A DNA stretch of 14,254 bases, from assembly GCA_021805265.1 (NCBI GenBank), contig JAJZFR010000217.1:13494-27747 (forward strand), written 5' to 3'. Of the stretch, positions 1 through 5,753 are shown piece by piece. The notes beneath the pieces were generated by a model. That model saw only the letters and a program-made list of their open reading frames with translations. It was not told the DNA's origin and searched no databases. Made by a program: the position numbers and the translations under genes. This stretch comes from Acidobacteriota bacterium. Its GTDB lineage: Bacteria > Acidobacteriota > Terriglobia > Terriglobales > Acidobacteriaceae. How positions within the stretch are numbered: the stretch's first letter is position 1; the number at the start of each line of letters is the position of its first letter.

Positions 1-8
1 GGCTGGTA

Positions 9-1148
9 CTACTGGGCGGGGTAGCTTCGCTGCTTCCAGGAGGCGGGTTTGCCGGCCAGTTTCCGGGCGAGCGCAGTCCACTGCAGGACCAGGGTGACCA
101 GGACGCCGACCGGATGGAGTAGAACGCCGGGCCAGCTTTGATGGAAGCGCACGGCGGCGGCGATGCGGATGACGAAGCCCATGGCCAGCGCGACCAGAGA
201 GCGGTCGAGGGCAACGGAGTCGCCGACACGCAGAGCGTCGAGCGCGAGCGGCAGGGGCAGTACCTGTCCGAAGAGCAGCAGGAGCGAAAAGATGCCGATG
301 CGGGAGGGCGCGGCCATGCCTTCGGTGGCGTTTTTGGAGAGTCCGCGCCAGACCTCGCCGGCGCTGCGATACATGCGGCAGATGGCGGCGTCGGAGAGGT
401 CATAGACCTGGGTCTGGATGCCGTGGCGGCGGAAGAGCTGCGGCAGGAGCAGGCCGTCGTGCATGGTCGAGCGAATGGCGGAGTGTCCGCCGGTGGCGAA
501 GTAGGCTGTGCGGCGGACCATCATGAACTGACCGCAGCCGGCGGCGAAGGCGGGCGAACGAGTCCAGCGCTCGGCGGCGAGGGGCAGAAAGCCAAGCAGA
601 ACGAAGTGAATGAGGGGCAGCAGAAGCCATTCGAGGAAGGTCTGGGTCTGTTGGCGGGGGAAGCCGGTGACCATGCCGGTGGAGTCGGGATGGAGTTCTG
701 TGAGCATGCGCTCGAGGGTGTTGCGCGCGAGGCGTACATCGGCGTCAAGAAAGCAGAGAACGGGATGGCTGGCGAGGGCGGCCAGGGTGAAGCAGGCGTG
801 TTGTTTGCCGTTCCATCCGGCGGGCAGCGGGGGCGCGGATTCGAGGCGCAGTCGATGGTCCAGCGCGGCGGCGGCGCGAACAATTTCAGCGGTATTGTCG
901 GTTGAGCCGTCATCGAGGACGATCAGCTCGAGTTCGACGCCGTCGGAGCGGAGCACGGATTCGATCGCATCGGCGATGGCGAGCTGCTCGTTGCGTGCCG
1001 GGATGAGAACGGAGACGGGATAGAGGCGGGGATTGTCTTTGCAGACGCAGGGCGAGCGAAAGAGGCGGATGTTGGCGAGGAAGAGCAGGAAGGGAATGGC
1101 TGCGGCGACCAGGGAGACGAGAGAGAGGAGATGGAGCGGGGTGGTCAT
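9..1148 (-). CDS. membrane-anchored family 2 glycosyltransferase (HpnB/CrtQ-like)
   Basis: Probably transfers a sugar from a nucleotide-sugar donor to a lipid-type acceptor at the cytoplasmic membrane. The 379-aa protein has an N-terminal hydrophobic segment (about residues 5-30). A GT-A fold follows: PVSVLIPARNE at 44-54, LDDGSTDNT at 78-86 and the metal-binding DAD at 135-137. PAGWNGKQHAC at 109-119 resembles the P-x-G-W-x-G-K motif I associate with hopene-associated (HpnB) and staphyloxanthin-type (CrtQ) glycosyltransferases. CRMYRSAGEVWRGLSKN at 257-273 resembles their C-terminal acceptor-side motif. Two or more hydrophobic segments follow (about 284-305, 318-333 and 343-360). The ATG at 1148 is preferred because it overlaps the upstream acyltransferase stop as ATGA, implying translational coupling; the reading frame extends further upstream but only inside that gene. 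The family is secure; the acceptor (hopanoid, carotenoid or glycerolipid) is unknown. Confidence 0.88.
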   Translation of the reverse strand: MTTPLHLLSLVSLVAAAIPFLLFLANIRLFRSPCVCKDNPRLYPVSVLIPARNEQLAIADAIESVLRSDGVELELIVLDDGSTDNTAEIVRAAAALDHRLRLESAPPLPAGWNGKQHACFTLAALASHPVLCFLDADVRLARNTLERMLTELHPDSTGMVTGFPRQQTQTFLEWLLLPLIHFVLLGFLPLAAERWTRSPAFAAGCGQFMMVRRTAYFATGGHSAIRSTMHDGLLLPQLFRRHGIQTQVYDLSDAAICRMYRSAGEVWRGLSKNATEGMAAPSRIGIFSLLLLFGQVLPLPLALDALRVGDSVALDRSLVALAMGFVIRIAAAVRFHQSWPGVLLHPVGVLVTLVLQWTALARKLAGKPASWKQRSYPAQ

Positions 1149-1963
1149 TGGGGATGAATGCTCCGGTGATCGTGGGGATAGGTTTTTCCGGTGAGAGCGC
1201 AGTGGATCCGCGTCCATAGTTCATAGACGCCGCCGATTCCACTGCCGCCGTGGAGGATTGTGTGGAAGGCTGCGGGGTCTCGTTCGGTGGCGAGCAGAGT
1301 GAGTTCATCGAGGGTGGCGGAGATGGCGTAGGCGAGGAGATTGGTCCAGGTGCGGGCGTCTTCGAGGGCGCCGTCGGCGATTTCGAGCGGCTCGCCGATG
1401 TTGACGAGGATTTCGGGGAGTCGTTCGTCCCAGAAGGTGTATTCGATGGCGACGGGAACGGCGGTGAGGCGACCCATGCGCGTCATGAGTCCGCCGAGGC
1501 CAGTGCGGAAGACGACGGGTCGAGTGCGGACATCCTGAAAGCGGCTTTCTGGGGTGATCCAGAGGGCGGAGTTGGGGCGGCGGAGGACTTCGAGGCCGGA
1601 GCGGAGGAGTTGCGCTGCACCGCGCATGGTGCCGTTACGGACGGGGAAAAAACCCATGGGGCGAAAGATGCGGTAGTGGTTGAGGGCGGCTTCGTCCATG
1701 GGTGCGTAGTGTTGGCGGTGGGGGAGAATGGCGTGGGCGAGCAGCATGGCGGTGAGTGGGTCCCACCAGGAGGCATGGTTGCCGAAGAGGACGAGGGATT
1801 GGGCGTGGGGTGGAATGCGGCCGGCATTGGCGACGCGGAGGGCGTGGAAGTGGCGGCGCATATACCAGCGGACGTAGAGGCGGAAGAGGCTGAGCAGACG
1901 AGGCGATGGCGGGCGCAAGAGAGCGTCGGAGGATTGGTTCGAGTTGACGCCGGTCGAGTTCAT
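1145..1963 (-). CDS. PlsC-family 1-acylglycerol-phosphate-type acyltransferase
   Basis: A 272-aa membrane-associated acyltransferase, expected to move an acyl chain from acyl-ACP or acyl-CoA onto a hydroxyl group. The catalytic HX4D motif is visible as NHASWWDPL (His63, Asp68). The second block is GFFPVRNG at 104-111. The third block reads PESRF at 138-142 instead of the usual PEGTR, a small departure at the substrate-phosphate-binding motif. Residues 22-40 are rich in aromatic and basic residues, as in membrane-surface-bound PlsC enzymes. The ATG at 1963 lies 17 bp after the stop of the zinc-ribbon gene. A longer frame exists upstream, but it only runs antisense-like through that neighbour and has proline/arginine-rich junk composition. 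The 3' end overlaps the glycosyltransferase start by 4 bp. Its tight pairing with that gene suggests acylation of the same glycosylated product rather than housekeeping phosphatidic acid synthesis, but this is inference. Confidence 0.87.
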   Translation of the reverse strand: MNSTGVNSNQSSDALLRPPSPRLLSLFRLYVRWYMRRHFHALRVANAGRIPPHAQSLVLFGNHASWWDPLTAMLLAHAILPHRQHYAPMDEAALNHYRIFRPMGFFPVRNGTMRGAAQLLRSGLEVLRRPNSALWITPESRFQDVRTRPVVFRTGLGGLMTRMGRLTAVPVAIEYTFWDERLPEILVNIGEPLEIADGALEDARTWTNLLAYAISATLDELTLLATERDPAAFHTILHGGSGIGGVYELWTRIHCALTGKTYPHDHRSIHPQ

Positions 1964-1980
1964 GGGGATGGATGGCTGGA

Positions 1981-2787
1981 TTAGGCGGGGTTGCGTCGGA
2001 TGCTGAGGCCGCCGAGGGCCTGATCGTTGGCTACGGGTTTGGGTTGGGGTGGGTCGGGTTGCATGGTGCCGTCGTAATAGAGGAGTCGGCTGCAGGATTC
2101 GCAGGTCATGAGCGCGCCCTCGCGCAGTTGGTTCCACATCTGGGGGCGGATGCCCATGCGGCAGCCGGAGCACTGCTGGCCATCGGCTTTGGCGAGGCCG
2201 GTGCCGCGGGAGGCAGCGAGGCGATCAAAGTGAGCGAGCGAGGCTGCTCCGGGACCGGAGACGAGTTCGGCGCGGAGGGCTTCGCGCTGCTGCTTGAGGG
2301 TGGCCAGACGTTCGGCGAATTCAAGCTGCTGCCGGGCGACGCGGGCGCGGATGTTGGCGAGGGTCTGGGTGAGCTTTTCTGCAAGCTGGGCGTGTTGGCG
2401 GGCGTCGATTTCGAGTTGTTCGGTGCGCTCCATGCTGGCGAATTCGCTGTCTTCGAGGCGGGAGATTTCGGTTTCGCAGTGGGCGAGTTCGTGTTCGAGG
2501 GCGGTGACCTGTGCGGCGTTGCGGGCGGAGTCCATCTGCGCGCGAAAGCGTGCGGCTTTGGCACGAAACTCGGCGATGTCGAGGTCGTGCCGGCTGCGCA
2601 GGAGTTCTTCGCGCCTGGTGGCGGCTTTGGATTCGGCGAGCTTGGCTTCGGCTTCCCGGAGGAGGTTTTCGGCGTGGGCGATCTCTGCGGGCAGGGCTTT
2701 GAGCGCGGCGGCTGTGTGCTGTCGTTCGAGATCGAGGGCCTGGAGACGGGCGAGCTGGTGGATTTCGAGTTTGAGGGCGTCGGTCAT
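1981..2787 (-). CDS. coiled-coil C4-type zinc-ribbon protein (DUF164-like)
   Basis: A 268-aa protein of unknown molecular role from the widespread bacterial coiled-coil/zinc-ribbon family. Residues 1 to about 175 are almost entirely charged heptad-like helix rich in Ala, Glu, Arg, Leu and Gln, consistent with a long antiparallel coiled coil. The C-terminal part carries two CxxC pairs, CSGC at 206-209 and CESC at 229-232, arranged as the zinc ribbon typical of the family. A Pro/Gln-rich tail follows (243-268). Family members have been suggested to bind nucleic acid; nothing in the sequence shows that here. The ATG at 2787 is chosen over a TTG 21 bp upstream because the family motif begins right after it. 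No strong Shine-Dalgarno sequence is visible. It is the first gene of the minus-strand operon and is divergent from the cytochrome gene. In many genomes this gene lies beside a Nif3-family gene, which is not seen here. Confidence 0.85.
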   Translation of the reverse strand: MTDALKLEIHQLARLQALDLERQHTAAALKALPAEIAHAENLLREAEAKLAESKAATRREELLRSRHDLDIAEFRAKAARFRAQMDSARNAAQVTALEHELAHCETEISRLEDSEFASMERTEQLEIDARQHAQLAEKLTQTLANIRARVARQQLEFAERLATLKQQREALRAELVSGPGAASLAHFDRLAASRGTGLAKADGQQCSGCRMGIRPQMWNQLREGALMTCESCSRLLYYDGTMQPDPPQPKPVANDQALGGLSIRRNPA

Positions 2788-2929
2788 CGGTAACCCCGAG
2801 TTTAACAATACCCGACGGGGAGAGTTTTGGTGGGACGGAAATGGCGTGTGGACGGGGCGCGTCTTTTGTGTCCGCTGGCGCGTCAGGGCAGGAAGCAGGT
2901 CGAGATAGGCAGCGATTGCTGGCGGTTGG
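2788..2929. promoter_or_regulatory. divergent intergenic region between zinc-ribbon and cytochrome genes
   Basis: These 142 bp separate two genes transcribed away from each other, so promoters for both directions should lie here. On the minus strand an AT-rich patch reading TATTGTTAAACT (rc of 2799-2810) is a possible -10 region, but it sits very close to the ATG and lacks a good -35. No convincing plus-strand sigma70 hexamers were found. Confidence 0.35.
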
Positions 2930-4705
2930 TTGAGTCTGTCCTCGTTCTTGAGAAGCGCGTATTGCGCGCTGGCGGCTATTGCTGCCGCGTGGGTTTCAAT
3001 GGGAGCCTGGGGCAGCCCGATGGCGGGGCTGGCTGTGGGCGCGGCTGTGCGCGCTGCAGTGCGCGGCGCGGCGCCGGGCGGGGATCCGAATGCGGCTTGC
3101 GCGGGCTGTCATCAGGCGATCTACGAGCGGTATCGGACAACCCCGATGGCCAACGCGAGCGGCCCGGCGCGGAAGGGATTTCTGGCTGCGGAGTACTATC
3201 ATGCGCCGTCGCAGGTGACGTACCGGATTGCGGAGACGGGCGGCAGAGTGCAGCTCGAGATGGAGCGGCCGGCGATCAGGATCAGTGGCAGGATCAATGG
3301 AATGACCGCTCCGGCTCTCGACGCCAGGCGGGAACTCGAATACTTCATCGGTTCAGGGCTGCGCGGGCGGACGTATCTGTTCGCGGAGGAGGGGTACTGG
3401 TTTGAAGCGCCGATCAACTGGTACGGGAAGAAGCGGGTGTGGGATATGGCTCCGAATTTTCTGGAGACGGCGGAGATACCGCTCACGCTGCCGGTGGATC
3501 CGGGATGCCTGCGCTGCCACAGCTCGGGGGCGCGAGCGTCACAGCCGGAGGCGCGGAACAGATATGCCGCGGAGCCGTTTGTGGACGGCGGGATTACATG
3601 TGCCGCGTGTCATGGGGACGGGTCGGCGCATGTTGCATCGGGCGGTCAGGCGCGGATGATGGACATTGACGGGCTGGCGCCGGAGCGGCGGGACTCGGTG
3701 TGCCTGAGCTGCCATCTGGAAGGGCAGGCGGCGATCGTGCGGCGGGGCAAGCGGCTGGAGGATTTTCGTCCGGGGGAGAGCATCTGGGATTATGCGACGT
3801 ATTTTGTACATGCAAATGATCGGGGGTCCGGGGGACGGGCTACGAGCCAGTGGGAGGCGCTGCTGGGGAGCGCGTGCAAGCGGGGGTCGGGCGAGCGGAT
3901 GACGTGCACGACCTGCCACGACCCGCACGGGACGGAGACCACCATGAGCCGTGCGGAGAAGGTGGCGTACTATCGGCAGCGGTGCCTGGCCTGCCACGAA
4001 ACACCGGCGACGGTCGGGAAAGCTTCGTTTTCTGCGACGCATCATGCGGAGAATCAGGATTGCACGGCGTGCCACATGCAGCGGGCCAGCTCGACCGATA
4101 TTGCGCACGAGCAGGTGACGGATCATCGGATTGTGGTGCGGTTTTCAGGGAAGGTGATTCCGCCGGCGTCCACTGGGGCGTTGGTAGCGGTGGGACCGGC
4201 GGCGATTTCGGCAAGCGCGGAGGAGCGCGATCTGGGCCTGGCGTATGCCCAGATGGCTGCGCGCGGGGATCGGGCTGCGTTCGATGCGGCGCGAATGCTG
4301 CTGGGCCGCGCGGCGAAACGAGCGGGAGCGGAGCAGGATGAGGAGCTGGACGCGCAACTTGGATTTCTGGATCAGGTGGCGGGGCAAAGCGCGGAGGCGG
4401 CGCGGGAGTACAAAGAGGCTCTGATTGCGGATTCCGAGAACAGTTTTGCGGCGGGGAATCTGGCGATGCTGCTGGCGAGGAATGGCGACCCGCGAGCGGC
4501 TGTGGAACTGTGGAGGCGGGCGCTGGCCGAGGACCCGGCGCAGGCTACGTCGGGGATCAACCTGGCGATTGTGGAGTGTGGGTTGGGGTCGCGGGAGGAT
4601 GCACTGGCGACGCTTGGACGGGTGTTGGAATTTTCTCCGGACAACCGGCAGGCACTGGGGCTGGAGTTGTCGATTCGGGAGAAAGCGCGCGCGTGTGGCC
4701 GGTAA
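2930..4705 (+). CDS. secreted heptahaem c-type cytochrome with C-terminal TPR domain
   Basis: Probably a periplasmic or outer-surface electron-transfer protein; redox partner and substrate are unknown. The 591-aa product has seven CXXCH haem-attachment sites: CAGCH 57-61, CLRCH 193-197, CAACH 224-228, CLSCH 258-262, CTTCH 326-330, CLACH 352-356 and CTACH 378-382. A haem-free insert of about 130 residues lies between the first and second. HH at 371-372, His294 and His399 are possible distal haem ligands. Residues about 430-585 form helical TPR-like repeats (LGLAYAQMAARGD, AAREYKEALIADSEN, AAVELWRRALAEDP). The N-terminus (Arg8, then a hydrophobic run to AWG at 26-28) looks like a Sec signal peptide. 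Keeping it requires the TTG start at 2930 or the in-frame TTG at 2948; the first ATG (2999) would delete it, and a stop lies at 2906. It lacks the CXXCK site of NrfA nitrite reductase. Multihaem plus TPR architecture is familiar from Acidobacteriota; the function remains unassigned. Confidence 0.88.
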   Translation: MSLSSFLRSAYCALAAIAAAWVSMGAWGSPMAGLAVGAAVRAAVRGAAPGGDPNAACAGCHQAIYERYRTTPMANASGPARKGFLAAEYYHAPSQVTYRIAETGGRVQLEMERPAIRISGRINGMTAPALDARRELEYFIGSGLRGRTYLFAEEGYWFEAPINWYGKKRVWDMAPNFLETAEIPLTLPVDPGCLRCHSSGARASQPEARNRYAAEPFVDGGITCAACHGDGSAHVASGGQARMMDIDGLAPERRDSVCLSCHLEGQAAIVRRGKRLEDFRPGESIWDYATYFVHANDRGSGGRATSQWEALLGSACKRGSGERMTCTTCHDPHGTETTMSRAEKVAYYRQRCLACHETPATVGKASFSATHHAENQDCTACHMQRASSTDIAHEQVTDHRIVVRFSGKVIPPASTGALVAVGPAAISASAEERDLGLAYAQMAARGDRAAFDAARMLLGRAAKRAGAEQDEELDAQLGFLDQVAGQSAEAAREYKEALIADSENSFAAGNLAMLLARNGDPRAAVELWRRALAEDPAQATSGINLAIVECGLGSREDALATLGRVLEFSPDNRQALGLELSIREKARACGR

Positions 4706-4815
4706 AGCAGTTTCACAGTAGGTATACCCAGCGGGAGTGGATATTCGCGCAGCTTTTCTTCAAGAAAAGCTGCACCTCGCAATTTTCGCTCGGGCACAGT
4801 AACTGTGAAACTGCT
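4706..4815. repeat. nested palindromic element directly after the cytochrome stop codon
   Basis: Outer inverted arms of 14 bp match perfectly (4706-4719, AGCAGTTTCACAGT, and 4802-4815). At the centre is a perfect hairpin of 12-bp arms around one base, 4749-4760 and 4762-4773 (GCAGCTTTTCTT/AAGAAAAGCTGC). Between them, CCCAGCG near 4728 and CGCTCGGG near 4787 can nearly pair. The whole 110 bp could fold as one long interrupted cruciform beginning one base after the TAA. It may act as a transcription terminator or 3'-end stabiliser, although no classic T-run follows. Alternatively it is a dispersed REP-like or MITE-like element. Only one copy is present in this window, so repetition in the genome is untested. 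Confidence 0.6.
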
Positions 4816-5420
4816 CCAGGACTCAGGGTTGCCAACAGGATTGCGGACAAGTGGAGCGTTGGCGCGGGCAAATGTCTACCCTGGGACGGGCCGCTGCGGT
4901 GTCCGATCCGGAACAGAATTGTGAAGGGGATAAGTGAGTGGCAGGGGTGTCTGGAGGTTGGGTCCCAGGGGAGCGGGTTGCCGCAGGGCCTGGCCGGGTG
5001 GCGGGGGGAGTTTCCGGTAACGGTTGAATAAAGCAATTTATCTGGGAATGGACGGAGAGAAAGAGGCGGACGAATAGACGGTTGAGGTTGCTGGTTTCGG
5101 ACGGGAGTTGACGGGGTTTGGCTGGGGAAGCGGGAGGGAAGGTGTCGCGCGTATTCGACATGTCAATAGCATGTCATTTGATCGGAAATGTTTACATATT
5201 AGGTCACTTTGAAGGCGAGAAAATCAGAGTTGGCGAGTGGGTCGGGATTGGTGGCAGGGTTGCGTGGGGCAGCGGCGATATACAGGTAAATCCTTTGTTT
5301 TTGTGCGGGGACTCGAGCGAAATCGTTAACTGCGAGGGTTCTTCGGGAGCGGGGCGGGAGCGGCGCGATCTTTGATATGACCTATCGCGAGTGGAAATGA
5401 GGGAAATATCATCCAAAAGG
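4816..5420. other. 605-bp stretch with no convincing gene
   Basis: No reading frame here shows a domain, a good ribosome-binding site plus start, or the codon bias of the neighbouring genes. A plus-strand frame at 5118-5375 (85 codons) has no recognisable motif. The section around 5157-5220 is markedly more AT-rich than its surroundings and contains the palindrome GACATGTC at 5157-5164, with CATGTCA repeated a few bases later. No tRNA or other structured RNA was recognised. It may hold distal regulation for the receptor gene or be decayed sequence. Confidence 0.5.
5364..5389. promoter_or_regulatory. possible operator: CGCGAT-N14-ATCGCG inverted repeat
   Basis: Six-base perfect arms (5364-5369 and 5384-5389) are separated by 14 bp and end 31 bp upstream of the -35 hexamer of the receptor promoter. 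The position would suit a dimeric activator. The arms are short enough to occur by chance in GC-rich DNA. Confidence 0.25.
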
Positions 5421-5450
5421 TTGACAACCGTTCCTTCTTTCCGCTATCTT
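5421..5450 (+). promoter_or_regulatory. sigma70-like promoter for the receptor gene
   Basis: A perfect -35 TTGACA (5421-5426) is followed after 18 bp by TATCTT (5445-5450) as the -10. This is the best promoter match in the window. It lies on the correct strand upstream of the receptor, giving a predicted transcript start near 5457 and a leader of roughly 300 nt. The 18-bp spacing and the two mismatches in the -10 are acceptable for a housekeeping sigma factor. Confidence 0.65.
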
Positions 5451-5456
5451 TCGTCG

Positions 5457-5753
5457 GTGCTCCAGTAGTGCGATTTTTAATCGCCTGACAATTTCAGGCG
5501 AGCGCTCTGGGAGCCGGGCTTGAGACTCGAAGATTTCGGGCCGTCGAGAGAACACATGGAGAGCGGGACTCGCCACTGCGGCAGGACTCGCCAAGCAGTT
5601 CCAGGTACAGTCGTTATCGGTCGTCAGATTGCACGGTCGCAACCGGGGAGTAGTCCGGCGGAGGGCTGAACCGGCGCAATCAGGAACCATCCGGTATGGG
5701 TGCCTCGAACAGCCAGAATCACTATAAACAGGGCAGTAATTTCAGGAGACCGC
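5457..5753 (+). promoter_or_regulatory. long structured 5' leader of the receptor mRNA
   Basis: About 297 nt lie between the predicted transcript start and the ATG. Two hairpins near the 5' end share bases and cannot form together: GCGATT (5470-5475) with AATCGC (5479-5484), and CGCCTGA (5482-5488) with TCAGGCG (5494-5500). Further down, GGACTCGCC occurs twice, at 5566-5574 and 5584-5592, within an imperfect 18-bp tandem repeat (5563-5598). The leader ends with AGGAG (5744-5748), five bases before the ATG. No known riboswitch class was recognised. Regulation through this leader is inference only. Confidence 0.4.

Noticed and set aside
138..905. Long plus-strand frame across the glycosyltransferase gene, and similar ones at 1250-1984 and 1972-2793
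   Set aside because: Gly/Glu/Ala-rich shadow translations. The minus-strand proteins carry clear catalytic or zinc-binding motifs.
2930..4705. Identification of the cytochrome as a nitrite reductase (NrfA) or hydroxylamine-type enzyme
   Set aside because: There is no CXXCK active-site haem motif, the haem count and spacing differ, and the TPR tail is foreign to those families.
5118..5375. 85-codon plus-strand frame in the 1-kb gap
   Set aside because: No convincing ribosome site, no recognisable domain, and composition that fits neither a membrane nor a soluble protein. It could be revisited if conserved in relatives.
5566..5753. Possible cobalamin riboswitch in the receptor leader: GCCACTG near 5572 and CAGGAGACC near 5743
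   Set aside because: The second match is simply the ribosome-binding site. The other conserved cobalamin riboswitch blocks are absent, and spacing to the start codon is wrong.
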